64,000 bases of DNA from Acinetobacter sp. A47 (GTDB lineage Bacteria; Pseudomonadota; Gammaproteobacteria; Pseudomonadales; Moraxellaceae): NCBI RefSeq assembly GCF_000805455.1, contig NZ_JSUS01000032.1:310001-374000 (forward strand), given 5' to 3'. Shown in pieces: positions 17,945-29,600 of this stretch. The notes beneath the pieces are model-generated. The model was not told where the DNA came from, searched no databases, and was given only the letters and a program-made list of their open reading frames with translations. Both the position numbers and the translations under genes were made by a program. Position 1 is the first letter of the stretch. Each line of letters opens with the position of its first letter.

Positions 17945-18745
17945 ATGTTAGTCAAAAATAAAAATGCTGTCATTTTTGGTGGAAGCGGTGCGGTTGGTCA
18001 TGCGATTGCACACGCCCTGTCGCGGGAAGGTGCCAATGTATATCTCGGTGCACGGCACCCGCACAAACTGGATCAGGTCGCGGCTGAAATCTGCCCGGCA
18101 GAGGGGCAGCAGGTTAAAACCTTTCTTGTCGATGTGCTGGATGAGCAAGCAACAACTCTGGCCATGTCAGCAATGGCTGAACATCTGGCTAATATCGATA
18201 TCGTTATCAATGCCACCAGCTTTATGCATAATCAGGGCAAGCAACTTTCACAACTCACCCTGCATGAATTTATGCAGGGCATTACACCTTTTCTGGCAGC
18301 CCAGTTTAATATTGCCAAAGCAGTTGCGCCCTATATGGGCATCCAGCATACCGGTGCCATGATCAGTATGGTTGCGCCCTCAGGCGCCATGGCAATCCCA
18401 GGTCATCTGGGCCATATTGCCGGATGTGCAGGTAGCGAAGCGTTTATCAAAGCGCTGGCGAGTGAACTGGGTCCAAGGAATATCCGGGTGCTGGGCATCC
18501 GTTCCCATGCCATTGCAGATGCGGTACAAGCCGGTTCTTATACCCGTGAGTTATTTAGCTTGAAAGCACAGGCCATGGGACTGACCCTGAACGAATGGCT
18601 CAATGGCGCCGCGCAAGGCACCATGTTAAAACAGTTGCCGACACTTGCCCAAATTGCTGAAATAGCAACATTCCTGAGCTCAGACCATGCCAATGCCATG
18701 ACAGGAACCATTATCAATGTTACGGCAGGGGCTACAATCAGTTGA
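17945..18745 (+). CDS. Atypical short-chain dehydrogenase/reductase (no YxxxK)
   Basis: A 266-residue Rossmann-fold SDR with an N-terminal nucleotide-binding motif VIFGGSGAVGHAIA and an Arg (GARHPHK) that favours NADP(H). The catalytic block is altered: where SDRs have Ser...Tyr-x3-Lys, this protein reads MISMVAPSG then LGHIAGCAGSEAFIKAL, so Tyr and Lys are replaced by His and Cys in my alignment. A known SDR branch keeps Tyr but has Cys for Lys; this one departs further. It may be a binding protein or use other chemistry. It stands alone. Confidence 0.82.
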   Translation: MLVKNKNAVIFGGSGAVGHAIAHALSREGANVYLGARHPHKLDQVAAEICPAEGQQVKTFLVDVLDEQATTLAMSAMAEHLANIDIVINATSFMHNQGKQLSQLTLHEFMQGITPFLAAQFNIAKAVAPYMGIQHTGAMISMVAPSGAMAIPGHLGHIAGCAGSEAFIKALASELGPRNIRVLGIRSHAIADAVQAGSYTRELFSLKAQAMGLTLNEWLNGAAQGTMLKQLPTLAQIAEIATFLSSDHANAMTGTIINVTAGATIS

Positions 18746-19050
18746 TTCCGGCACGACCTTAGCCCAGTTCATCTTTGCACCGGCATCCAGCAAACCTGGT
18801 TCCTTGACTGGAAACTTTTCAGCTTTAGTTATTTTTTATATTCAAAATAACGGCTGATGTATAAAAACAAAAAGGTTCAGACCCGTCCGTTACACGCTGT
18901 GTGGTATCGATATTGAGCTTAATCCTGTAAAAAATGCAGCAGGCATGGTAAAAGGTAAAACCCGGCTGACCCGGAGTGCTCCAATGTGAACGGCCTCCTG
19001 ACTGGCGGGCCTGTTTGAATGTGCAAGGATATGAAATAGCTGAATGAAGA
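18746..19050. other. Gene-poor interval, possibly a decayed gene
   Basis: No intact gene. One plus-strand frame around 18880-18990 reads an open stretch containing CGIDIELNPVKNAAGMVKGK, then stops. The composition is less AT-rich than other spacers, as expected for decayed coding DNA. I cannot name a parent gene. Confidence 0.3.
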
Positions 19051-19986
19051 ATGCAGCGCTATTCTTCAATTAAGGCATCAACTGAAAAAGTAATGAAGAT
19101 GATAATAAGCAAGAGCAAGGCCACCGGTATTGGTCTAATCGCGGTTCTGTTATGGAGCTCGATTGTAGGGCTGATTCGTAGTGTCAGTGAAAGTCTCGGC
19201 GCAACGGGCGGGGCTGCCATGATCTATAGCCTTGCGTCAGTATTCTTGTTTTTGAGTATTGGATTTCCCCGGCTGCGTGAGTTTCCACGCAACTACCTGA
19301 TCTGGGGGAGCTTGCTGTTTGTTTCCTATGAACTTTGTCTTGCCTTGTCGATTGGCTATGCCCACACCGGTCAGCAGGCCATTGAAGTCGGCATGGTGAA
19401 CTATCTATGGCCGGCACTGACCATGGTGTGCGCCATTCTGTTTAATCAGCAAAAATCCGGTTTACTGATTATTCCCGGTTTTATCCTTGCCCTGGCCGGC
19501 ATTTGCTGGGTACTTGGGGGAGAGCAAGGCATTGATCTGGCCAGTATGGCCACCAATATACAGGATAATCCTTTAAGCTATGCGCTGGCCCTGACCGGTA
19601 CGTTGATCTGGGCTGCCTATTGCACGGTAACGGCCAGAATAGCCAACGGCAAGAACGGGGTGACGCTATTTTTTATCCTGACTGCGACGGCCTTATGGGT
19701 CAAATATGTGCTTATGGGCGCCGACCCGATGCATTTTGATCTACATGCGCTGATTTACCTTGTACTTGCTGCCGCAGCAATGGGCTTTGGCTATGCCGCA
19801 TGGAATGTCGGCATCCTGCATGGTCATGTCACCATACTGGCCGGCGCATCGTACTTTATTCCGGTATTATCAGCAGCACTTGCAGCCCTGGTTCTACAGA
19901 CCTCTCTTGCAATTTCTTTCTGGCAAGGGGCCGCCATGGTCTGTATCGGTTCGGTGCTGTGCTGGATAGCAACACGCCAGCAATAA
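19051..19986 (+). CDS. yddG: EamA/DMT-family exporter, YddG-like aromatic amino acid exporter
   Basis: An inner-membrane protein of up to 311 residues with 10 predicted helices in two EamA repeats. Features typical of YddG are LLWSSIVGLIRSVSESLGATGGAA in helix 1, LCLALSIGYAHTGQQAIEVGMVNYLWPAL, and AAWNVGILHGHVTILAGASYFIPVLSA near the C-terminus. YddG exports aromatic amino acids and some other metabolites. The start is uncertain: an internal ATG at 19093 gives a shorter, more usual N-terminus. It converges on dsdA. Confidence 0.85.
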   Translation: MQRYSSIKASTEKVMKMIISKSKATGIGLIAVLLWSSIVGLIRSVSESLGATGGAAMIYSLASVFLFLSIGFPRLREFPRNYLIWGSLLFVSYELCLALSIGYAHTGQQAIEVGMVNYLWPALTMVCAILFNQQKSGLLIIPGFILALAGICWVLGGEQGIDLASMATNIQDNPLSYALALTGTLIWAAYCTVTARIANGKNGVTLFFILTATALWVKYVLMGADPMHFDLHALIYLVLAAAAMGFGYAAWNVGILHGHVTILAGASYFIPVLSAALAALVLQTSLAISFWQGAAMVCIGSVLCWIATRQQ

Positions 19987-20097
19987 GCCGGGTTCATCTC
20001 AGACACCATGCAGCAAAACCGTCATAGCCATAAAACCACCGACCAGATGAAACAGTATCGTCGATGCGGTACGGTTTGACTGCACAAATCGGGGGGA

Positions 20098-21423
20098 CTA
20101 GGCTTTTGCCAGATACTGCTGCATCTCTGCTGCCGGAACCATCCCGCCACCGGTTCCCCATACAATATGGTTGGCGTGCTGTAATTGCTGTGGCGTAAAT
20201 TGATGTAGACCCTTATAGTCTGGATATTTACTGACCAAGACCGGCCCCAGCATCCCCGCAAGGGCAGAAGGCTCAAGTTTCAGGTGTTCAGTCTGGTTGA
20301 GCATGCCCAGCAAGCTATACATGGTCTGGTCATCCAGTGTATAAAAGCCATCCAGTAACCGCTGCATGGCACGGCCAACAAAACCCGAAGCACGACCGAC
20401 TGCAAGGCCATCAGCCGCCGTAATATTGTCAATCCCGATATCCTGAACCGAAATTTCATCATGTAAACCGGTTGCAACCCCCAGTAACATACATGGGGAA
20501 TGGGTCGGTTCGGCAAAAATACAATGCACATGATCCCCCAATGCCATTTTCAGGCCAAATGCCACTCCGCCGGGCCCGCCACCTACACCACAAGGCAAAT
20601 AAACAAATAGGGGATGTTGCTGATCCACTTTTATCTGGTGCTGTTCTAACTGTTTCCTGAGACGTTCACCAGCTACGGCATAACCCAGAAACAGGGTTCT
20701 GGAGTTTTCATCGTCAATAAAAAAACAATTACATTTCTTTAATGCCGCTTTCCGGCCTTGCTGTACCGCAATGCCGTAGTCTTGCGCATATTCGATGACC
20801 GTTACACCATGCGCCCGTAATGTGTCTTTTTTCCATTGCCTTGCATCGGCCGACATGTGAACGGTCACATCAAAGCCGAGTTTTGCACTCATGATGCCAA
20901 TAGAAAGCCCAAGATTACCTGTAGAACCGACAGCAATGCTGTATTGACTAAAAAACTGTCTAAATTCCGGACTATCCAGTTTGGTATAGTCATCATCGAG
21001 ACTGAGCAGATTGGCCTGTAACGCCAGCTGTTCGGCGCGATAAAGCACTTCGTAAATGCCACCACGAGCCTTGATTGAGCCGGAAACAGGCAAATGGCTA
21101 TCTTTTTTCAGCCATAATTTGCCGGCAATATTCTGGTTAAAATAGGCTTCAAGAGACTGCTGCATTGCAGGAATGGCAATCAGTTCCGATTCGATTATGC
21201 CATTGCTCGCAACTGTTTCCGGAAAGACAGCCATCAGATAAGGCGCAAAACGTTGTAACCGGTCACGCGCCTCATCAATATCGGCCTGCGTCAACCCGAC
21301 ATAGGGTAAACCCTGCTCGAGTGTTGTTAATGCCGGGTTAAACCAGATTGTCTCTTTCAGTTCAATCAGGTCTTTCACAACCGGAGAGTGCGCAACAAGG
21401 TCTTGAATCTGTTTCGAATCCAT
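20098..21423 (-). CDS. dsdA: D-serine ammonia-lyase DsdA
   Basis: A 441-residue fold-type II PLP enzyme that converts D-serine to pyruvate and ammonia. The PLP lysine is Lys118 in [14 protein letters not shown], the same position as in E. coli DsdA (442 residues). The phosphate loop is [11 protein letters not shown], and [16 protein letters not shown] follows. I start at the ATG at 21423 because GAGAAAC precedes it and the length then matches; an ATG at 21435 has no ribosome site. The usual regulator dsdC and transporter dsdX are absent. It lies just before the siderophore locus but is probably an independent unit. Confidence 0.95.
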   Translation of the reverse strand: MDSKQIQDLVAHSPVVKDLIELKETIWFNPALTTLEQGLPYVGLTQADIDEARDRLQRFAPYLMAVFPETVASNGIIESELIAIPAMQQSLEAYFNQNIAGKLWLKKDSHLPVSGSIKARGGIYEVLYRAEQLALQANLLSLDDDYTKLDSPEFRQFFSQYSIAVGSTGNLGLSIGIMSAKLGFDVTVHMSADARQWKKDTLRAHGVTVIEYAQDYGIAVQQGRKAALKKCNCFFIDDENSRTLFLGYAVAGERLRKQLEQHQIKVDQQHPLFVYLPCGVGGGPGGVAFGLKMALGDHVHCIFAEPTHSPCMLLGVATGLHDEISVQDIGIDNITAADGLAVGRASGFVGRAMQRLLDGFYTLDDQTMYSLLGMLNQTEHLKLEPSALAGMLGPVLVSKYPDYKGLHQFTPQQLQHANHIVWGTGGGMVPAAEMQQYLAKA

Positions 21424-21557
21424 TCTGTTTCTCATAAAAATTTAAATGATGCGTGATAGCGTGTACAAAGAATAGTATTGGCGGATGCTTATCTGCGTCA
21501 AATCAGGTTTTCAGCTCGCAAAGTCATATTGATACGCGAAAACCATAAGAGCTTGAA

Positions 21558-21576
21558 ACGAATGATAATCATTCTC
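21558..21576. promoter_or_regulatory. Fur box upstream of entD-like gene
   Basis: AATGATAATCATT at 21561-21573 matches all 13 core positions of the Fur consensus; flanks are ACG and CTC. It is the best Fur box in the window and lies 45 bases before the PPTase start. Confidence 0.88.
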
Positions 21577-21620
21577 CTGTTTATGTATAATAGGCGAGGT
21601 TAGAACCGACATAAAACCAG

Positions 21621-22346
21621 ATGACCCATTTTTTAGACATTCCGCCTACACTCGCCTCGGCCTGTCTGGCTCATGCAACGGTCATGCCGTTCACTCCAGG
21701 CGCCCAATGCTATCGCGCTGATATCGCCACAATTACTCATATCCGGCAGGCCTATATACTTGGGCAGCCAGATTATCTGGCGCATGCCAGTGCAAAGCGC
21801 CTGAATGAGTTTTTTGCAGGACGTATCCTTGCACAGGGCATCATGCAACAGCATTTTGCTTGCCCAATCCATTTAACGTCGATGCAAAGCAAGCTTCCTC
21901 AATGGCCAAAGGGGCTGATCGGCAGTATTAGTCATTCAAATGAACAGGTGATTGTCGCAATTTCATCTCGGTCTGAATATTTAGGTATAGATATAGAACG
22001 TATTGTTGAGTCCCGTTTTGCAGAGGAAAGTGCAGCACTGATTTTGACGCCATCTGAACAAAGGTTATGGCAAGCCGAAATCTGGCAATATTTAAATTTC
22101 CGTGAATACCTGACCGTTATTTTTTCTTTAAAGGAGAGTCTCTACAAAGCCGTTTATCCGGTTGCCCGTAATTATATTGATTTTTTAGAAGCGACAATGG
22201 TTGAGATCAATATGCAGCATCAAAAAGCGGTTTTGAAGTTTGATCAAACGATCAGGCAACGTTATGGATTAAAACCTGAATATGCAGGGCATTGGCAATT
22301 TAATCATGACAATGTCATTACATTCATCACACAAAGCAATGAATAG
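21621..22346 (+). CDS. entD: 4'-phosphopantetheinyl transferase, EntD family
   Basis: This 241-residue enzyme transfers phosphopantetheine from coenzyme A to the carrier-domain serines of EntB and the synthetase. EntD-type motifs are SISHSNEQVIVAISS (with the conserved S-x-S-H), GIDIERI (Mg2+-binding Asp-x-Glu) and FSLKESLYKAVYP (the K-E-x3-K-A signature). The N-terminal extension (about residues 1-75) is typical of EntD/PcpS rather than AcpS. A perfect Fur box precedes it. It converges on the entS end of the fes-mbtH-NRPS-entS operon. Confidence 0.93.
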   Translation: MTHFLDIPPTLASACLAHATVMPFTPGAQCYRADIATITHIRQAYILGQPDYLAHASAKRLNEFFAGRILAQGIMQQHFACPIHLTSMQSKLPQWPKGLIGSISHSNEQVIVAISSRSEYLGIDIERIVESRFAEESAALILTPSEQRLWQAEIWQYLNFREYLTVIFSLKESLYKAVYPVARNYIDFLEATMVEINMQHQKAVLKFDQTIRQRYGLKPEYAGHWQFNHDNVITFITQSNE

Positions 22347-22403
22347 TTTAGCTTGCCAGTACAGATAGACAGCAATTTTGCCATCTATCTGCATGAAAAA
22401 ACT

Positions 22404-23654
22404 CTAACTTTGTTGTAGATCAGGGTCATTAAAACTTGCGTCCCTGATTTTTTCAGCACTCATCAAGAAGCCCAGCCCAAGTGCAAAGCTCAGGCCACTG
22501 AAGATAAAAATACTGCTTGAGATAGGCAAGAAGCGTGTCAGGGCACCCAGAATTGTGGTGGCAACCGAGTCGGAGGAAGCATCCTGAGCCAGCCAGATGG
22601 CATTGATCCGGCCTAAATATTCATCTGGTGTATGACCTTGTACAATACTGTATTGCAACAGGTTGGCGATGGCAGACAGATAACCGAACACGCTTAAGAT
22701 CACCAACGTCAACAGTAGCCACGGCGATAGCCCAATCAGGAACATACAGGCAAAAACTGCAAGACTGGCGTAAATCATGACTGTACCCGGTCGGGTTAAA
22801 CTGGCAGTCCAGCCACTCAGGAGCGCACCCAAGGTTGCGCCTAAGGGCACCGCAGAGTACATCAGCCCCAGTTCAAATGCACCTCCGGCAAACTGCTGAT
22901 CAACGATCTGCGGGAAAAGGATACGGATGGCACTGGTGAAGCCTAGAATAGTACCAATCAGAATGGTGCTACCCACCACTTTATTCTGGAATACAAACTT
23001 AAAGCCCTGTAATAATTGCTGGAGCGGATGCTCATCTTCACTTTCAGTTTGAGGCTTTAACACAGGCAAGCCAAGCAAGAGCAAGACCGTAAACAAAGTT
23101 CCCGCTGTTGCAATCCAATAGGCCCAAGCCACACTGCTTGCAGCAATCAGCACTCCTCCAATGGCCGGCGAAATAACCGTGGCCAGACGTACCGCAACCA
23201 TACTGATAGCACGTGCCTGTACAATATTTTCGCGACCGACAATGATGGGCATGATCGCCATCATTGCCGTGACACCCAGTGCACCGAAAAAGCCATCCCA
23301 GGCGCTTAAAAAATACAGGACATAAAGTGAAGGTGTATCGAGCATGGCATTTACCGCCAGGCCCATAAACCCTAGACCACAAACAAAACGGGCCAGTAAA
23401 ATCAGCTTTTTGCGATCATAACGGTCTGACAGCACACCACCCAGCAGCAACCCGATAAACATGGCAATGCCTTCAAAGGCGGTAACAATGGCAACCTGAA
23501 ACACATCCTGCGTCATTTGGTAGACTTGCTGGGGAATCGCAACAATCAGCATGCCAATGGTCAGTAGCGAGACCGTCCGGGCAATAAAGACATTGCGAAA
23601 ATGCCTATTCATGTTAAGCAGACTAAAGTCAGTCAAGACGTTTTTAAGCTTCAT
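22404..23654 (-). CDS. entS: MFS siderophore exporter, EntS family
   Basis: This inner-membrane exporter sends newly made catecholate siderophore to the periplasm. It is 416 residues from the ATG at 23654, the same length as E. coli EntS. That start has AGGA eight bases upstream, whereas the ATG at 23663 abuts the same sequence. Key blocks are GGVLSDRYDRKKLILLAR (MFS A-motif), SAWDGFFGALGVTAMMAI, VRLATVISPAIGGVL and LLQYSIVQGHTPDEYLGRI. It overlaps the 3' end of the NRPS gene by 11 bases, so the two are translationally coupled. Confidence 0.95.
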   Translation of the reverse strand: MKLKNVLTDFSLLNMNRHFRNVFIARTVSLLTIGMLIVAIPQQVYQMTQDVFQVAIVTAFEGIAMFIGLLLGGVLSDRYDRKKLILLARFVCGLGFMGLAVNAMLDTPSLYVLYFLSAWDGFFGALGVTAMMAIMPIIVGRENIVQARAISMVAVRLATVISPAIGGVLIAASSVAWAYWIATAGTLFTVLLLLGLPVLKPQTESEDEHPLQQLLQGFKFVFQNKVVGSTILIGTILGFTSAIRILFPQIVDQQFAGGAFELGLMYSAVPLGATLGALLSGWTASLTRPGTVMIYASLAVFACMFLIGLSPWLLLTLVILSVFGYLSAIANLLQYSIVQGHTPDEYLGRINAIWLAQDASSDSVATTILGALTRFLPISSSIFIFSGLSFALGLGFLMSAEKIRDASFNDPDLQQS

Positions 23655-26600
23655 GCGCTGCATCCTTTAATTGATAGACCTGGCTGAGATAGTCATTTAA
23701 TAATGGTCCCAATGTGGTGAGCTGTTCAGGCGAGAGCAGGTTTTCATGGCTGGCTTTTGCTAACCGGATAATTTCCAGCTCATCCACAAACGGCTGCCAG
23801 TGTTGTTGTGGCCGGATATAGTCAGGCAGTGATTGCTCCGCCACAAAAACATGGATTTTGCCGGCATAAGCGGTAGTTTTATGCTGGCTCAACAGGCGCA
23901 CGGCATCGCGGTAGTTTGCAAAAATATAGTCCTGCAAACTGTCTTTTTCTTCGTTGAGTACCTCATCGGCACCATCCAGTACCTGATTAAAGAACTGAAC
24001 CTGTTCCTGTTCTGCTTCTTCGGTTACCGCGGCCGCATTTTGCATATCCCAGTCATGAATTTCCGCAGGATAGGTATCAAGCAAGCCGACAAAGGCAACC
24101 TCATGTCCCAGACGCTGCAAACGATCTGCCAGACCATAGGCGATGGTTCCGCCCAGCGAATAGCCCAGGAATGTAAAAGGGCCTTCCGGCTGTATGTTAA
24201 GCACCTGCTGTAATTGATGCTCAATCAGCTCATCCATATTCTGGCTATGAACCAGCGCGCCATTCGGACGCGGCGATTGCAAGCCGATCAGGCTGATATC
24301 GGGATGTAAATAACGGTTGAGCACGCTATATTGCCAAGCCAGACCAGAACCCGGATAAATACAGAAGACAGGTTTAGTTTTTGCCTCACGAATTATGAAC
24401 GTGGTATCAAAACCAGCTTCATCTCTGGTCTGATCCATCAGCTGGTGTAATCGTACCTGCTCGGCCAGTTTCTCAATATTGGCGCCTGTCATGATCTGAT
24501 TTACAGCCAGACTCCGGTCAAAGGTCTTTTTAATTTCAATTGCCAGTTTCATGGCAAGAATCGAATGTCCACCCAGCGCAAAAAAATCTTCCTCGACGTG
24601 AATGCGGCGCGTCAAGCCCAGAATATGCTGGAAAATCTGTTCCAGTTTTAGTTCGGTCTCACTGCAAGCAAGTCGCTGCTGTGCATTGCTGTCAATTTGT
24701 GGACGAGGCAATGCTTTACGGTCCAGTTTACCGTTATGGCTTAAAGGGAAACACTCAAGCGCAACGAAATGATCTGGAATCATATAAGCAGGCAAGTGTC
24801 TGACTAAACGCTTCTTCAAGCTGCCGGCATCAAAAGGTAGTGTGGTCTTGAGATAGGCCACCAGTTGCACATCGGCTGCATTGTGACCGCCCTGAACGGG
24901 CACAGGCTGAACAACGACTTCATCCACCTGACTGACCAGACGTAGTTGCTGCTCGATTTCACCCAGTTCAATCCGTTGTCCACGGATTTTGAGCTGGTCA
25001 TCGGCACGCCCTATATACTGAATGCTGCCATCCTGATTGTAACGGGCAATATCCCCGGTACGATACATACGTTGCCCCAAGCTGAACGGATTTGCCACAA
25101 AACGGGTTGTGGTCAGGTCTGCGCGTTGCCAGTAGCCCATCGCCAGTTGCTCACCAGCCAGATACAGTTCGCCTTCAGCACCGACAGGTAAAGGACGTAA
25201 ATACTGATCCAGAATATAAAGCTGGGTATTCCACACCGGATAGCCAATCGCAATGCTGTTTTCAGGCGCTAGCTGAACCTGTTTTGCTTCCATATAACTC
25301 ACATCCACGGCAGCTTCGGTTGGGCCATACAGATTATGTAATTCAGCATTGAAATGTTGGTTAAAGGCCTGTGCCAGCGTCGTCGGCAGGGCTTCACCGC
25401 TACAGAACACGCGTTTTAATGGCAGCGCCGTGCGCTGTTGATCATTTAACAACGTGGTTGCAGCCTCATCAAATACCGTCAGCATGGAAGGTACAAAATG
25501 CAGGGTGGTGATGTTGTGCTGCCGGATCAGATCCAGCAGGGCCATCGGATCACGATGGGCATCTACTGGCGCCATTACCAGACGTGCACCGACCAGATAA
25601 GACCAGAAAAACTCCCATACAGAAACGTCAAAACTACATGGCGTTTTTTGCAGGATGCTGTCATTGCGATCTAATGGATACTGCTGTTGCATCCATAAAA
25701 TACGATTGACGATGGCTTGATGCGACACCATCACGCCTTTGGGCTGACCGGTGGTGCCAGAAGTATAGATCATATACGCAGGGTGCTGCGGACTGACCAA
25801 AGTAATCTTATAATGGGTCAAGGCCGTATCGGTGACCTCAAACAAGCTTTCAAAATTCAACCTTGGCGTATCAATCCCGTTCAATAGATCTGTTGCAGTA
25901 ATGGTCAGGCGTGGCTGGGCATCCTGCAACATATACGTGATACGGTCTGCCGGATGCTGGATATCAATTGGCAAGTAGGCTGCTCCTGCTTCAATGACAG
26001 CCAGTATTGCAATACTCAACCTGACCGAACGTGGCAAGGCGATCGCAACCAGATCACCTGCCTGTACACCAGACTGTTGTAACCGTTGCGCCAGTGTACA
26101 GACTTGCAGCCGGACTTGGGCAAAGCTTAACTGATGGGTCTCATCTACCAGTGCCGTGCTATCCAGATGGCGTAATGCCTGCGTACGCAATAATTGCTGT
26201 AATGTGGTCGGGGCAAGCGCATGTGTGGTTTGATTGAGCTGCTCAATCCATTGCTGTTCAACCGGCAACTGCAACGGGTAGTGCTGTAGTGCCATTTCAG
26301 GTTGTTGCAGGGCGGTGCGAATTAATTGTTCAATACGTTGCAGAAATCTGTCGGGCTGGGCGATGACACCACGTTGTTCCAGTAATAACTCAATTTCCTG
26401 ATCAGGAATCACCAGCAAGGCCAGCGGATAGTGACTATAGCCACGGTTGGTCAGCTTTTCAATTTTGGCAGTCCCTAAGCGTTGCTGCTGATAGTGATGG
26501 TCCGGATAGTTCTCAACCACCAAAAGGCTGTCAAATAAACTGCCTTGACCCAACTGCTGCTGTATTTCATTGAGTCCCAAACCATCATGTTCCAGATGAC

Positions 26601-29600
26601 GAATATGCAGTTGTTGCAGATCATGCAAATGCTGCCACACGTTCTGCTGCATCTGTAGCTGGACCCGCACAGGAATGGTGTTCAGGAATAGGCCAATTTG
26701 CTGCTCAATGCCGTTTACCGGTGCAGAACGTCCGGCAACAGGGGTACCAAACAGGATGTCTTCACGGTGGGCATGGCTTTGCAGGCACATTGCCCAGATC
26801 ATTTGCATAAACACGTTTAAGGTAATGCCGGTTTGACGCAGTTTATGCTGAAGCGCTGCACTCAATTTGGCATCCAGGCGATGCCGGGTTTCCTGGACGG
26901 GCTGCTTTTTGGCATGTTCAAATAACACCATTGCCTGAACATCACCCAGATCCTGCTGCCAGACCTGTCTGGACTTACCATGATCTTGTTGTACCAGCTG
27001 CAAAATCACATCGGCATAAGTATGTCTGTTCACCGGCAGGCTTTGTTCTGGCTGTTGATAGGCCTGAATGAAATCCTGCATAAACAGTGGAGTAGACCAG
27101 CCATCTGTCAATAAATGATGCACCATCAAAATCAGTTCAGACTGTTGAGATGAGCTCTGGATCAGCACAGCACGAATCAGTCCATAGGGCTGCTGCAACT
27201 GCATCGGCTGCTTGAGCACATCGGCAACGCATTTTTCCAGTGCTTCCGGACTGCTGCTATAGACATCTACAGGCCAGATGCGGGCCGGATTAGGCGTATA
27301 AACAAAGATTGGCTCATTATGCAGGGTACTATCAAAACAACCCGCCAGTTGCGGATGTTTTCTCAATACACGGGTCAATGCCTGCTGTAACTGGACCAGA
27401 TCAATTTCGCCAGAAAGACTCAGGCGGGTAAAGGCATTGTAGCCGGCCTGCTGCTGTTCGAGCTGTGCATGGAACAGCATGCCTTTATGGAGCGGCAATA
27501 ACGGTAAAACAAAGGCATCTGCGCCATATTGCAACTGCACCTTGTCAATGACCGCATCAGCGAAAACCGACTGCATGGTGTAATCAATATCTTGTGGAGC
27601 AAGCACGTCCAGTTGAGTGGCCATTGCGGCAATGGTTTTGAGCTGGAATACATCACTTGGCTTTAAAGCATAGCCCTGCTGGCGCAACTGGGTACATAAC
27701 ATAATGGCAGAAATACTGTCGCCACCTGTCATGAAGAAATCGTCGTCAATGCCGATCTGCTCCAGCTTTAATACCGACGCTGCAATCTGGCACAGCAACT
27801 GCTGTGCTGGTGTCTGGGCTGCACGGCTTTGGGTGCGGATTTGCGGTCGTGGCAGCGCTTTTTTATCGACCTTGCCACTGACATTGCGCGGGAATTCCTG
27901 CATCACGGTCAGGGCTGAAGGTACCATATAATCGGGCAGGTTCTGGCGCAGCAAGGCAAGGTAGTGCTGACTGAGTTGCTCGCTTTTTGCTTCGTCCAGC
28001 TGGAGCTCTTTCACCACACAATAGCCCAAAAGACGATGACTGTTATTGATCGGTTCTGCAATCACCACCACACTTTCGATGTTGGGCAGCACGGACAGGG
28101 CATTTTCGACCTCACCAATTTCAACACGATAGCCACGAATCTTGATCTGGTCGTCACAGCGCCCCATAAACTCAAGCTTGCCCGCCATGTTCCAGCGTAC
28201 CAGATCACCAGTCCGGTACATCCGCTGCCCGTGTTCAAATGGATTGGCAATAAAACGGGTTGAACTTAAATCAGCACGGCCCAGATAGCCATTGGCAATA
28301 CCGAAACCCGAAATATATAACTCGCCAATCACGCCAATCGGACAACGTTGCAGGTTCCGGTCCAGTACATAGGCCTGAGTGTTGCCAATCGGGTTCGCAA
28401 TTACAGGTCGCTCTGTCTGCTTTAACTCTGCACGGAAGGTATCTACAGTATATTCGGTTGGCCCATACAGGTTGTGTGCAAACAAATCCGGCTGTGCATT
28501 TAACTGTTGCCATAGGGCCAGTGGTGCAGCTTCACCTCCAATTAAAATCAGGCTTGGATGATGCTTGCCATCTTCAAACAGGCCATTGCTGATCATCTGG
28601 GCACAAAATGATGGTGGCAGGTCCAGTGTATCAATTTGACGGTGCTGGATTTCCTGTACCAGTCCATAGGCATCACGGCGCATATTTTCATCAAAAATAT
28701 GCAGCTCTTGCCCCCAGAGGAGCCAGAATACCTGTAACCACGAAGAATCAAACGAGAACGAGTGGGTATGGGCGGCTCTGAGCGGCCGGTCAGGGAAACG
28801 CTGTTGTACCGCCTCCAGCACAGGAGAGTAAATGGTATGTTGATGAACCAGAATGAGGTTGAGCAAGGAACCGTGGGTATTCATTACCCCTTTAGGCCGT
28901 CCTGTACTGCCCGAAGTGAAGATGACATAGGCCACATCCTGAAAATCGAAGCGGCGCTGCGCTGCCGGAATATCTGCGGCATCCTGCGCGTGAATTTGTG
29001 CCCGAATAGCCTCATCATCCAGATGAATTTGTGGCAAAGCTGGTGGCAACTGTCTGGCGAGCGCCTGTGTGGTTAATACAAACAGGGGATTGGCATCCTC
29101 ACACATCATTTGCATGCGCTCGACCGGATAGTCCAGATCCAGTGGCAAGAAACTTGCGCCCGAATTGAGTACCGACAGCATCATCACCACAGATTCTGCC
29201 GAACGCGGAATTGCACCTGCAATTACGCTATTTTTTCTGGCGCCTTGGGCCTGCAAGAAGCGGGTAAACTGGTTGATCTGTGCCTTTAATTCGGCAAAGG
29301 TCAGCTGGTACAACGATTCACGTTCACCGCTCAGGATCGCAATCCGCTCCGGATATATGCTGGCCTGTTCATAAAAAATATCCAGCACGTTGTTATAACG
29401 CTCTGGATGCGCGACCCGTGGCCCTGTGCCAGCCTGGGCAAGAACATGCTGTTCGGGTATGGTGGTGATGCCAAATGACGCACAGCTTTGCTCAGGTTGT
29501 GCCAGTCCCTGTTCCAGCAATAAAGTCAACCGCTGGCTATGCATGAACAGTTCATCCTGGGTGTAGCGGGCTGCATCTGCCCGTAGCTCAATAATCAGTT

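Noticed and set aside
20098..21423. dsdA as part of the siderophore pathway
   Set aside because: D-serine catabolism has no needed role with an L-Ser module; it has no Fur box of its own and is separated from entD by a divergent promoter.
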